64,000 bases of DNA, taken from NCBI GenBank assembly GCA_963695155.1, contig CAVOGD010000005.1:62001-126000 (forward strand). Direction: 5' to 3'. Below, in pieces: positions 15,856 to 24,547 of the stretch (the first letter of the stretch is position 1; each line of letters begins with the position of its first letter). Below the pieces are notes generated by a model, which did no database searches, had not been told where the DNA came from, and saw only the letters and a list, made by a program, of their open reading frames with translations. Source of the stretch: SG8-30 sp963695155 (GTDB taxonomy: Bacteria; Pseudomonadota; Gammaproteobacteria; Steroidobacterales; Steroidobacteraceae). The position numbers and the translations under genes were made by a program.

Positions 15856-17715
15856 ATGTCAGGCACGACCCCGAGAGTCCACCCGTGGCGGTGCGCCGCG
15901 CAATCCGCGCTTGCCGTCGTGGTGCTGCTGGCGGCGACCGCCTGCGGCGATCGCGGCCCGGCCCGGGACGGGGCCTCGGCGGCCGGATCGCCGCCGGCCA
16001 GGGTCTACCGGCACGGGCTGGACGAGTCCCCCTCGAGCCTGGACCCGGTACAGGCGGCGAACATCTACGCCAACCACATCATGATCAACGCGTACGACAC
16101 GCTGTACGCCTACAAGTACCTGGCCCGCCCCTACGAACTGAAGCCCAACCTCGCCGCCGGCTGGCCCGATATCTCGGCCGACGGCCTCACCTATACGATC
16201 CGCCTCAAGCGCGGCGTGCGGTTCATCGACGACCCGGCCTTCCCGGGCGGCCGGGGCCGCGAGCTGGTGGCGGCCGACGTTGTCTATTCGATCAAGCGGC
16301 ACTTCGACCCGGCCACCCGCGCCCAGGGCGCCTGGTTGTGGCAAGGCCGCATCGCCGGCCTGGAGGAGTGGAAGGCCGCCGGTTCCGACTACGCCGCCGA
16401 GGCGGCGGGGCTGCGCGCCCTCGATGACCATACCCTGCAGATCGTCCTGGTCCGCCCGTATCCGCAGTTGCTCGACACGCTGGCGCAGGGTTACGCGGCG
16501 GTGGTGCCCCGCGAGGCGGTCGAGCACTACGGGCGCGAGTTCGCCGTCCGCCCGGTCGGCTCCGGCCCGTTCCGGGTCGTCTCCTACGACACCGCGCGCA
16601 TCGTCATGGACCGCAACCCCGGCTACCGGCAGGAGCCGGTGGACCTGGCCGCCGAGGGCTATGACCCCGCGACGCAGTCACAGTACGGCCTCGAGCGCAT
16701 CGCTAGCCGGTCGCCGCCCTTCGTGGACCGCATCGAGATCCACTTCATCGGCGAGTCGTCGTCGCGCTGGAGTTCCTTCACCAAGGGCGACGAAATCCAG
16801 TACATCACGGTACCGAACGAGCAGGTGGACCTCATCCTGGAATCGAAGGACCCGATCCGCCTGAAGCGCGACCTGGCCGCGCGCTACCGGATGCATGCGG
16901 GCCTGGAGGCCGGGTTCGTCTTCCAGGCGTTCAACTTCGACATGCCGGGCTTCGGGTACGGCGACGACCCAGAGCAGGACCGGCGCAACCATGCGCTGCG
17001 CTGCGCCATCGTCAAGGCTTTCGACTGGAAGGCGCGCAACGAGAGTTTCTACGCCGGCATCGGCCAGGTGTTCCCCGGCATCATCCTGCCCGTGGTGCCC
17101 GAATTCGACGCGGGACTGTCGCGCGCCAGCGTCACGCGTGACGTGCCGGGCGCGCGGCGCCTGCTGGCGGACAACGGCTGGACGCCGCACAACTTGCCTG
17201 TGCTCACCTACGGCACGACGTCGGGCGTCATCAACCGGCTGAACTTCGAGCAGTTCCGGGCCTGGCTCGAGGAAATCGGCTACCCGGCCGACAAGGTGGT
17301 CCTCAGGCAGTTCGCCACTTTCGGCGACCTCAGCAAGGCCTGGAAGCAGGGCGAGCTGCCGTGGATCGTCAAGGGCTGGGGCCTGGACTACCCGGACGCG
17401 GAGAACACGCTGCAGCTGTTCTACGGCCCGAACCGCGCACCGGGCTCGAACGAGGCCAACTACTCGAACCCGGAGTACGACCGCCTGTTCGAGCAGGCCG
17501 CCGTCATGCTGCCCTCGCCCGCGCGCACGGCGCTGTACCGGCGCATGAACCAGATGATCGTCGACGACTGCGCCGCGGCGACGGGCCTGGCGCGCATGCG
17601 CATCCACCTGTGGCACAACGACGTCATCGCCCTGCCCGACCGCGAGATCGTGGGCGGGTTCTTCCTCAAGTACGTGGACCTCGAGCGGCCCGGCGCGCAC
17701 GAGGCGCGGCCCTGA
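15856..17715 (+). CDS. Oligopeptide ABC transporter substrate-binding lipoprotein
   Basis: A 619-residue family-5 solute-binding protein. The N-terminus ends in a lipobox (LLAATACGD), so it is a membrane-anchored lipoprotein. The family motifs are present: LDPVQAANIY near the start, LKPNLAAGWPDISADGLTYTIRLK, a VGSGPFRV block, and a C-terminal YSNPEYDRLFEQA / RTALYRRMNQMI region. It delivers oligopeptides or similar ligands to the two permeases that follow. The gene opens a five-gene operon (binding protein, two permeases, two ATPases), with only two bases before the next start. Confidence 0.93.
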   Translation: MSGTTPRVHPWRCAAQSALAVVVLLAATACGDRGPARDGASAAGSPPARVYRHGLDESPSSLDPVQAANIYANHIMINAYDTLYAYKYLARPYELKPNLAAGWPDISADGLTYTIRLKRGVRFIDDPAFPGGRGRELVAADVVYSIKRHFDPATRAQGAWLWQGRIAGLEEWKAAGSDYAAEAAGLRALDDHTLQIVLVRPYPQLLDTLAQGYAAVVPREAVEHYGREFAVRPVGSGPFRVVSYDTARIVMDRNPGYRQEPVDLAAEGYDPATQSQYGLERIASRSPPFVDRIEIHFIGESSSRWSSFTKGDEIQYITVPNEQVDLILESKDPIRLKRDLAARYRMHAGLEAGFVFQAFNFDMPGFGYGDDPEQDRRNHALRCAIVKAFDWKARNESFYAGIGQVFPGIILPVVPEFDAGLSRASVTRDVPGARRLLADNGWTPHNLPVLTYGTTSGVINRLNFEQFRAWLEEIGYPADKVVLRQFATFGDLSKAWKQGELPWIVKGWGLDYPDAENTLQLFYGPNRAPGSNEANYSNPEYDRLFEQAAVMLPSPARTALYRRMNQMIVDDCAAATGLARMRIHLWHNDVIALPDREIVGGFFLKYVDLERPGAHEARP

Positions 17716-17717
17716 GC

Positions 17718-18671
17718 ATGGACATCCTCCGGTACTCGCTGCGCAAGCTGGCCTCGGGCGTGCCCCTCATCCTCGGCGTCACGCTGGTGAGTTTCCTGCT
17801 GATGGTCTACTTCGGGCCCGACCAGACCTATGAACTGCTCGGCAAGAACCCGACGGCGGAGCAGATCGTCGAGGTCCGACACCAGCTCGGCTACGACCGG
17901 CCATTCCTGGTGCGCTACGGCGAATACCTGCGGCAGCTCGCGACGCTGGACTTCGGCCATTCCAACTCCACCGGCGAGAGCGTCGGTGCGCTGCTGGGGC
18001 GCACGATCCCGGTGTCGCTGGCGCTGATCATGCCGGGCTTCGTGCTGGGCAACCTGCTGGGCATCCTGCTGGCGCTCGTCGCCGCGCACCATCGCAGCCG
18101 CTGGCCCGACAAGGCCATCATGGGCCTGGCCGTCGTGGGCATGAGCATCAGCTACCTGATCGTGATCATCGCCTTCCAGGTGGCGCTGTCGTCGAACCTG
18201 GGGCTCGACCTGTTCCCGGTGCGCGGCTGGAACGTGCACTCGTTCGCCGACTACCTGAGCTACGTGACGGTGCCCACGCTGGCCACCGTATTCGTGGCGG
18301 TGGGCTACAACACGCGCTTCTACCGCTCGGTCATCGTCGAGGAGCTGACGCGTGACCACGTGCGCACGGCGCGCGCCTTCGGCACGCCGCCGGCGAAGCT
18401 GCTGTACCGCAACGTGCTGCGCAACTGCCTGATCCCGATCGTCACCCGCATCGTGTTCTCGATACCGCTGATCGTCATCAGCGGCGCGCTGCTGCTGGAG
18501 ACCTACTTCGGCATTCCCGGCATCGGCAAGGTGACCTTCGACGCCATCACGACCGGCGACCAGCCCGTGCTCAAGATCGTGGTCGGCCTGACCGCCGTGC
18601 TGTTCGTGATCGCCCAGCTGCTCACCGACATCCTGTACCGGGTCGTGGACCCGCGGGTGTCCATCGAATGA
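17718..18671 (+). CDS. Peptide ABC transporter permease (DppB-like)
   Basis: A 317-residue inner-membrane permease. It has the DppB-type first segment (LRYSLRKLASGVPLILGVTLVSFLLM), the QLGYDRPFLVRYGEYL periplasmic loop, six transmembrane segments in all, and the EAA coupling loop ELTRDHVRTARAFGTPPAKLLYRNVLRN that docks on the ATPases. It forms the pore with the second permease, whose ATG overlaps its stop by four bases, indicating translational coupling. Confidence 0.93.
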   Translation: MDILRYSLRKLASGVPLILGVTLVSFLLMVYFGPDQTYELLGKNPTAEQIVEVRHQLGYDRPFLVRYGEYLRQLATLDFGHSNSTGESVGALLGRTIPVSLALIMPGFVLGNLLGILLALVAAHHRSRWPDKAIMGLAVVGMSISYLIVIIAFQVALSSNLGLDLFPVRGWNVHSFADYLSYVTVPTLATVFVAVGYNTRFYRSVIVEELTRDHVRTARAFGTPPAKLLYRNVLRNCLIPIVTRIVFSIPLIVISGALLLETYFGIPGIGKVTFDAITTGDQPVLKIVVGLTAVLFVIAQLLTDILYRVVDPRVSIE

Positions 18672-19564
18672 GCGCCGCCGCCAACCCGCCGGTGACTGCG
18701 ACGCCAGCGGCCGGCCGCCGGCAGACGCTGTGGTCGAAGGCGGCCTGGAAGCTCGGGCGGGACCGCGCCGGCATGGTCGCGCTGGCGGTCGTGCTCGGCT
18801 ATTTCGCGGCAGCGGTCGGCGTATGGCTGGGCCTGTGGGGCGGCGGCTGGGGCGAGGTGGGTGGCGGCAAGTGGGAGCCGGTATCGGCCGTGCACTGGTT
18901 CGGCACCAACCTGATCGGCCAGGACATCTTCCAGCGCTCCCTGTTCAGCGTCAGCACGGCCTTCGAGATCGGCCTGGTCGTGGCCGTGCTGGCCACGCTG
19001 CTGGGCGCGTTGCTGGGCGCGCTGGCCGGGTACTTCAGCGGCCGTTTCACCGACGAGGTCGTGGTCTGGGCGATGGGCGTGCTGGATTCCATCCCCTTCT
19101 ACCTGCTGGTTGCGGCGATCGCCTTCGCGCTGGCGGGCAACCCGTACGCGATGCACGTCGCGATGATCTCCACGTTCTGGGTCACGACCGCGCGCCTGGT
19201 GCGCGGCGAGGTCATCAAGATCAGGAACCTGGAGTTCATCGAGGCCGCGCGCGCCGTCGGCCTGGGCGACCTGACCATCATCTTCAGGCACGTGCTGCCC
19301 AATACGCTCCACATCCTGCTGGTGCAGTTCACCATCACCTTCGTGGCCGCCATCAAGGCCGAGGTCATCCTCAGCTTCCTGGGACTCGGCATGAAGGAAG
19401 GCATGAGCTGGGGCCTGATGATCGCCGAGAGCACCTTCGAGGTGCTGGCCGGGTTCTTCAACAACTTCCTGGCGGCGTCGCTGCTGATGTTCGGCCTGGT
19501 CATGGCCTTCAACATGTTCGCGGATGCGTTGCAGGACGCGCTCGACCCGAGGCAGGTCTCGTGA
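18668..19564 (+). CDS. Peptide ABC transporter permease (DppC-like)
   Basis: A 298-residue permease partner. The N-terminus (LWSKAAWKLGRDRAGMVAL) and the VHWFGTNLIGQDIFQRSLFS loop match the DppC/OppC group; the EAA loop reads FIEAARAVGLGDLTIIFRHVLPN. Periplasmic loop contains an unusually Gly-rich stretch (GLWGGGWGEVGGGKWEP). It ends four bases into the start of the next gene (GTG at 19561), so the operon is tightly packed. Confidence 0.92.
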   Translation: MSAAANPPVTATPAAGRRQTLWSKAAWKLGRDRAGMVALAVVLGYFAAAVGVWLGLWGGGWGEVGGGKWEPVSAVHWFGTNLIGQDIFQRSLFSVSTAFEIGLVVAVLATLLGALLGALAGYFSGRFTDEVVVWAMGVLDSIPFYLLVAAIAFALAGNPYAMHVAMISTFWVTTARLVRGEVIKIRNLEFIEAARAVGLGDLTIIFRHVLPNTLHILLVQFTITFVAAIKAEVILSFLGLGMKEGMSWGLMIAESTFEVLAGFFNNFLAASLLMFGLVMAFNMFADALQDALDPRQVS

Positions 19565-20547
19565 GCGGGCCGCTGCTCAGCGTGCGCGACCTGGTCGTGG
19601 AATTCTCCACGGAGCACGGCGTCGTGCGCGCCGTGGACGGCGTCAGCTTCGACGTGCTGCCCGACGAGACGCTCGGCATCGTGGGCGAGTCGGGCTGCGG
19701 CAAGACCGTGACGGCGCTGGCGATCCTGGGCCTGGTTCCCAGCCCGCCGGGGCGCATTGCGGGCGGCAGCATCCGGCTGGCGGGGCGCGAACTGGTCGGC
19801 CTGCCCGAGGCCGAGCTGCGCGCGCTGCGCGGCCGCGAGGTCGCGATGATCTTCCAGGAGCCGATGACCGCGCTCAATCCGGTGCTGACGGTGGGCGGCC
19901 AGATGACCGACGTGCTGCGCCGGCACCGCGGCCTGAGCCGCCGCCAGGCGCGCGCCGCGGCCATCGAGCTGCTGGCCACGGTGGGCATCCCCGCGCCGGC
20001 GGCCCGGGTGGACGAGCACCCGCACCAGTTGTCCGGCGGCATGCGCCAGCGGGTGATGATCGCGATGGCGTTGTCCTGCGGACCGAAGCTGATCGTGGCC
20101 GACGAGCCGACCACCGCGCTGGACGTCACGACGCAGGCGCAGGTGCTGGAGCAGATCGTGAAGCTGCAGCGCGAGTTCCGGATGGCGATGATCCTGGTCA
20201 CGCACGACCTGGGCGTGGTGGCCGAGACCTGCCGCCGCGCGCTCGTCATGTACTGCGGCCGCATCGTCGAGAAGGCGGAGATCGAGGCGCTGTTCGCAAG
20301 CCCGCGGCATCCCTACACCGCCGGCCTGCTGGAATCGATCCCGCGTGTCGGGCGCCACGAGAAGGAGGACCTCGCCGTTATTCCGGGCATGGTGCCCGAC
20401 CTCCTGCACCTGCCGGATGGCTGCCGCTTCTCGGACCGCTGCCCGCGCAGCCAGGACCGCTGCCGGCAGGTGAACCCGGAACTCGACGGCGGCGACGCCA
20501 GCCGCTCGCGCGTCGCCTGCCATTACCCGCACGGTGCAATAACGTGA
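19561..20547 (+). CDS. Peptide ABC transporter ATPase (DppD-like)
   Basis: A 328-residue ATPase starting at a GTG that overlaps the previous stop. Walker A is GESGCGKT, the Q loop is FQEPMTALNP, the signature is LSGGMRQR, Walker B is LIVADEPTTALD and the switch is THD. The C-terminal extension with the oligopeptide-transporter pattern CRFSDRCPRSQDRC carries Cys residues typical of DppD/OppD. It powers import together with the DppF-like subunit. Confidence 0.93.
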   Translation: MSGPLLSVRDLVVEFSTEHGVVRAVDGVSFDVLPDETLGIVGESGCGKTVTALAILGLVPSPPGRIAGGSIRLAGRELVGLPEAELRALRGREVAMIFQEPMTALNPVLTVGGQMTDVLRRHRGLSRRQARAAAIELLATVGIPAPAARVDEHPHQLSGGMRQRVMIAMALSCGPKLIVADEPTTALDVTTQAQVLEQIVKLQREFRMAMILVTHDLGVVAETCRRALVMYCGRIVEKAEIEALFASPRHPYTAGLLESIPRVGRHEKEDLAVIPGMVPDLLHLPDGCRFSDRCPRSQDRCRQVNPELDGGDASRSRVACHYPHGAIT

Positions 20548-21518
20548 CCGCGCTGCTCGAAGTCAGCGACCTGCGGAAGCACTTCCCCGTGCGCGGCGGG
20601 CTGCTGCGGCGCGTGGTGGCCGAGGTCAAGGCGGTGGACGGCGTCAGCTTCACGCTCGGCGCCGGCCGCACGCTGGGCCTGGTGGGCGAGTCCGGCTGCG
20701 GCAAGACCACGCTGGGCCGCACCATCCTGCAGCTGCAGAAGCCGACCGGCGGCAGCGTGGTCCTGGCCGGCCAGGAGCTGACGACGCTCGGCCCGCGGCA
20801 ACTGCTCGACGCGCGCCGCAACATGCAGGTCATCTTCCAGGACCCGTTCGCCTCGCTGAGCCCGCGCCGCACGGTCGCCCAGACCATCCGCGAGCCGCTC
20901 GATGCGCACCGCATCGGCACGCGCGCCGAGCGTGACCACAGGGTCGAGGAACTGCTGCAGGTCGTCGGCATGCGGCCGGCCGCCCGGGACCGCTATCCGC
21001 ACGAGTTCTCCGGCGGGCAGCGCCAGCGCATCGGCATCGCGCGCGCGCTGGCGCTCAACCCGAAGCTGATCGTCGCCGACGAGCCGGTCTCCGCGCTGGA
21101 CGTGTCGGTGCGCGCGCAGGTGCTGAACCTGATCGCCGCGCTGCAGCGCGAGCACGGCATCGCGTTCCTGTTCATCAGCCACGACCTGTCGGTGGTCGAG
21201 CACGTCAGCGACGAGGTCGGCGTCATGTACCTGGGCAAGCTGGTCGAAGTGGCGCGGGCACGCGACCTCTACGCGGCGCCGCGGCACCCGTACACCGAGG
21301 CCCTGCTGTCGGCGATCCCCGTGCCGGACCCGCGGCGCAAGTCGCGGCGCATCGTGCTGGCGGGCGACGTGCCCTCGCCCATGCGCCCCCCGCCGGGCTG
21401 CCCGTTCCACCCGCGCTGCCCGAAGGTCATGGCGGTGTGCTCGCAGCTTGCGCCGCCAGTGGTGGACGTGGGTGGCGCCGGCCGGCCGCACCGGGTAGCC
21501 TGCCACCTGCATTCCTGA
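20544..21518 (+). CDS. Peptide ABC transporter ATPase (DppF-like)
   Basis: A 324-residue ATPase starting at a GTG overlapping the previous stop. Walker A is GESGCGKT, the Q loop FQDPFASLSPRRT, the signature FSGGQRQR, Walker B LIVADEPVSALD and the switch SHD. The C-terminal Cys pattern (GCPFHPRCPKVMAVC) is that of DppF/OppF. It completes a full importer, so peptides released by the S9 and M20 enzymes encoded upstream could be taken up. Confidence 0.93.
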   Translation: MTALLEVSDLRKHFPVRGGLLRRVVAEVKAVDGVSFTLGAGRTLGLVGESGCGKTTLGRTILQLQKPTGGSVVLAGQELTTLGPRQLLDARRNMQVIFQDPFASLSPRRTVAQTIREPLDAHRIGTRAERDHRVEELLQVVGMRPAARDRYPHEFSGGQRQRIGIARALALNPKLIVADEPVSALDVSVRAQVLNLIAALQREHGIAFLFISHDLSVVEHVSDEVGVMYLGKLVEVARARDLYAAPRHPYTEALLSAIPVPDPRRKSRRIVLAGDVPSPMRPPPGCPFHPRCPKVMAVCSQLAPPVVDVGGAGRPHRVACHLHS

Positions 21519-21533
21519 ACAAGGCTCCCCGAC

Positions 21534-22419
21534 ATGTGTGACGAACGCACGCTGCGCGAGATGGACGAGTACCTGCACGGGACGGACAGCAACCTCACGC
21601 GGCGACATTTCGGCGCCCTGGTGATCGGCGCCGGGGTGGCCGCGACACTGCCGCGCGCTGCCAATGCGATGGACGTGGCCGACGCAATGGTGGAGGTGAC
21701 GACTCCCGACGGCGCGGCAGAGGCGTACTTCGCGCACCCGTCCAAGGGTCAGCACCCCGGCGTGCTGGTCTGGCCGGATGCGTACGGGCTGCGTCCCGCA
21801 CTCAAGCAGATGGCCAGCCGGCTGGCGGAGTCGGGCTATGCCGTGCTGGTGCCGAACCAGTACTACCGTTCCACCCGGTTGCCGGCGTTGCCGGAGCCGC
21901 TCGACCTGCAGGACCCCAGGACGCGCGAGCGCTGGTCGATGCTGAGGGCGCCGCTGACTGCCGAGGCCGTTACGCGCGACGCGCTGGCCTATGTCGCTCA
22001 CCTCGACTCGCAACAGGCCGTGGATGGCGCCCGCAAGATGGGCAGCATCGGCTACTGCATGGGCGGATCGATGACGCTGCGCACGGCTGCCGCGCGGCCC
22101 GATCGCATCGGCGCAGGTGCGTCGTTCCACGGCGGCGGGCTCGTCACCGACAAGCCCGACAGTCCGCACCGGCTGGTCGCGACGATCAAGGCCGGGTACC
22201 TGATCGCCATCGCCGAGAACGACGACAAGGCGCAGCCCGAAGCCAAGGATGTGTTGCGCCAGGCATTCGAAGCGGCTGGACTGCCGGCCGAGATCGAGGT
22301 CTACGCCGGGACCCTGCACGGCTGGTGCCCGCCCGACTCGCGGGTCTATGACGAGGCGCAGGGAGGCCGAACGCGCCTGGAGCCGCCTGCTGGCCCTGTT
22401 CGGCAGCGCCCTTTCGTAA
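21534..22419 (+). CDS. Dienelactone hydrolase family protein, likely frameshifted at the 3' end
   Basis: An alpha/beta hydrolase with a Tat-like leader (LTRRHFGALVIGAGVAATLPRAANA). Catalytic residues of the family are visible: Cys175 in GYCMGG, Asp in ENDDKA, and His262 in LHGWCPPD. As written the frame runs to 22424 with a tail unlike the family (GGRTRLEPPAG). Removing one G from GGG at 22361-22363 restores EAERAWSRLLALFGSAL, the usual ending, with stop TAA at 22417-22419. The enzyme class opens dienelactones in chlorocatechol breakdown, but many members have other ester substrates. It follows the transporter operon by 15 bases. Confidence 0.85.
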
Positions 22420-22456
22420 CCTGAAGATATTCCGCGACTTTCCGGACTCGCCTGTG

Positions 22457-22612
22457 TATAGTGCGCCGCATCAAATCAGGGTCGCGCGGTCAGCGCGCCC
22501 TCTTGGCTCGAAGCTAACGCCTTAAGGCGCGCTCGAATCCGCTAACCCCCTCTCGCTACTGACCGCCCCGGGGCTTGCCCCGTGCAGCGAGTCACGTTCA
22601 AGGAATTCTCCA
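22457..22612 (+). promoter_or_regulatory. Promoter -10 and structured 5' leader of rhlE
   Basis: A TATAGT at 22457-22462 is a good -10 element, though no convincing -35 is seen. It would give a leader of about 145 bases containing the 12-base palindrome CGCCTTAAGGCG at 22518-22529 and a GGGGC/GCCCC hairpin just upstream of the AAGGA ribosome site. Long leaders are usual for cold-regulated DEAD-box helicase genes; a regulatory role is inference. Confidence 0.4.
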
Positions 22613-23941
22613 ATGCCTTTTTCCGATCTCGGGCTCGAGCCCGAGCTGGTGCGCGCCGTAACCGACCGTGGCTACGACACGCCCACCCCCATCCAGCGCC
22701 AGGCCATCCCGGCGGTGCTCGCCGGCCGCGACGTGCTGGCCGGCGCCCAGACCGGCACCGGCAAGACCGCCGGCTTCGTGCTGCCCCTGCTGCAGAAGCT
22801 CGGCCAGGCCGCCGGCCGCGCGCCGCGCGTGCTGGTGCTGACCCCGACCCGCGAACTGGCCGCCCAGGTGGCGCAGAGCGCGAAGGACTACGGCGCCCAC
22901 AAGAACCTGCGCACGCAGGTGATCTTCGGCGGCGTGGGCGAACAGCCGCAGATCAACGGGCTGCGCTCGGGCTGCGACATCCTGGTCGCCACGCCGGGCC
23001 GCCTGCTCGACCTCGCCAACCGCCGGCTCGCCGACCTGTCGCAGGTCGAGCACCTGGTGCTCGACGAGGCGGACCGCATGCTGGACATGGGCTTCATCCA
23101 CGACATCCGCCGCGTGGTGAAGATGTTGCCCGCGGAGCGGCAGAACCTGCTGTTCTCGGCCACCTACGTGGACGACATCCGCGCGCTGGCCGCCAGGCTG
23201 CTGCGCAACCCCGTGCACATCGACGTGGCACCCAGGAACAGCACCGTCGAGCGCGTCGTGCAGCTCGCCTTCCGCGTGCCGAAGGAAGACAAGCGCCACC
23301 TGCTGGTGCACCTGTTCCAGAACGGCGCCGGCGACGAGGGTGCCTGGTCGCAGGCGCTGGTGTTCACGCGCACCAAGCACGGCGCCAACCGCCTGGCCCA
23401 GCAACTGGAGAACGCCGGCATCCGGGCCAGCGCCATCCACGGCAACAAGAGCCAGTCGGCGCGCGTCAAGGCGCTGGCCGACTTCAAGGCGGGCAAGGTC
23501 CGCGCGCTGGTGGCCACCGAGGTCGCCTCGCGCGGCCTGGACATCAAGGAACTGCCGCAGGTCGTCAACTTCGAGCTGCCCAACGTCCCCGAGGACTACG
23601 TGCACCGCATCGGCCGCACGGCGCGCGCCGGCGCGACCGGCCACGCCGTGTCGCTGGTGGCGCCTGACGAAGCCACGCTGCTCAGGGACATCGAGCGCAC
23701 CATGAAGATGAGCGTGCCGTTCGCGGAACCGCCGAAGTTCACCATCACGAAGCACGCCGCCGACGGCGATCATGACCGGCAGCGGGCGCACCGGCACGTC
23801 GTGGCGGCCGGCAAGGCCGCGCCGCGCCAGGCACCGGGCGGCGCCCACCACAAGCCGCGCCGGCCCGCCGCGGCACGCAGCGGCAGCCGGCCGGGACGGC
23901 CGGCGCGCAGCCCGGGCAGCTATCGCAGCGGCCGCATGTAG
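22613..23941 (+). CDS. rhlE: DEAD-box ATP-dependent RNA helicase RhlE-like
   Basis: A 442-residue RNA helicase. In order: Q motif (FSDLGLEPELVRAVTDRGYDTPTPIQ, here by its elements), Walker A AQTGTGKT, PTRELA, TPGRLLD, DEAD in VLDEADRMLDMGF, SAT, and the C-terminal VFTRTKHGA, ATEVASRGLDI and HRIGRTARAG. The last 75 residues are a basic, disordered tail rich in His, Arg and Pro, as in RhlE. It unwinds rRNA and mRNA structures, helping ribosome assembly and cold growth. Own promoter and long leader suggest separate regulation. Confidence 0.93.
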   Translation: MPFSDLGLEPELVRAVTDRGYDTPTPIQRQAIPAVLAGRDVLAGAQTGTGKTAGFVLPLLQKLGQAAGRAPRVLVLTPTRELAAQVAQSAKDYGAHKNLRTQVIFGGVGEQPQINGLRSGCDILVATPGRLLDLANRRLADLSQVEHLVLDEADRMLDMGFIHDIRRVVKMLPAERQNLLFSATYVDDIRALAARLLRNPVHIDVAPRNSTVERVVQLAFRVPKEDKRHLLVHLFQNGAGDEGAWSQALVFTRTKHGANRLAQQLENAGIRASAIHGNKSQSARVKALADFKAGKVRALVATEVASRGLDIKELPQVVNFELPNVPEDYVHRIGRTARAGATGHAVSLVAPDEATLLRDIERTMKMSVPFAEPPKFTITKHAADGDHDRQRAHRHVVAAGKAAPRQAPGGAHHKPRRPAAARSGSRPGRPARSPGSYRSGRM

Positions 23942-23968
23942 CCATGGCCGGCGCCCCGGCGGCGGGGC

Positions 23969-24427
23969 TCAGCCGGGTCGCGCGGGTCGCTTCGCCAGCC
24001 AGCTGTCGAGGTGACCCGCGAAAGCCTGCCGGTCCGCCTGGCTGAGCGCCGGCGGGCCGCCGGTGACGACGCCGCTGGATCGCATCGTGTCCATGAAGTC
24101 GCGCATGTTCAGCACGGCGCGGATCGTGTCCGGCGAGTACAGCTCGCCGCGCGGATTGAGCGCCTGGGCGCCGCGCGCGATGACCTCGGCGGCCAGCGGG
24201 ATGTCCGCCGTGACCACCAGGTCGCCCGCGGCCACCCTGTCCATGATCGCCTGGTCGGCCACGTCGAACCCGCCCGGCACCTGCAGCAGCCGCACGTTCG
24301 GCCGCCGCGGCACGGCCATGGCGTGGTTGGCGACGAGCGTCAGCTGTTCGCCGGTCCGCTCGGCCGCGCGGAACAGCGTGTCCTTGATCGGCTTCGGGCA
24401 GGCATCCGCATCCACCCAGATCGGCAT
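23969..24427 (-). CDS. YaiI/YqxD family (DUF188) protein
   Basis: A 152-residue protein with a PIN-like fold. The opening IWVDADACPKPIKDTLFRAAER, the ANHAM segment, the DVADQAIMDRVAAGDLVVTADIPLA block and the closing GPPALSQADRQAFAGHLD are the conserved parts of DUF188, present in full and at the usual length of about 150. PIN-like folds suggest a nuclease, but no function is established for this family. It faces left, convergent with rhlE and divergent from the flavoprotein pair. Confidence 0.92.
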   Translation of the reverse strand: MPIWVDADACPKPIKDTLFRAAERTGEQLTLVANHAMAVPRRPNVRLLQVPGGFDVADQAIMDRVAAGDLVVTADIPLAAEVIARGAQALNPRGELYSPDTIRAVLNMRDFMDTMRSSGVVTGGPPALSQADRQAFAGHLDSWLAKRPARPG

Positions 24428-24547
24428 GGCCTCGCTTCCTGTCTGCGTCCGGCAGCAATGCCGGGATCACCGGCGCGAGTGTAAAGTACCGCCTGCGCCG
24501 GCGTGACACGCATGCCGGCCCCGGGCAGCCAGCGAGGCAGGCATCCA

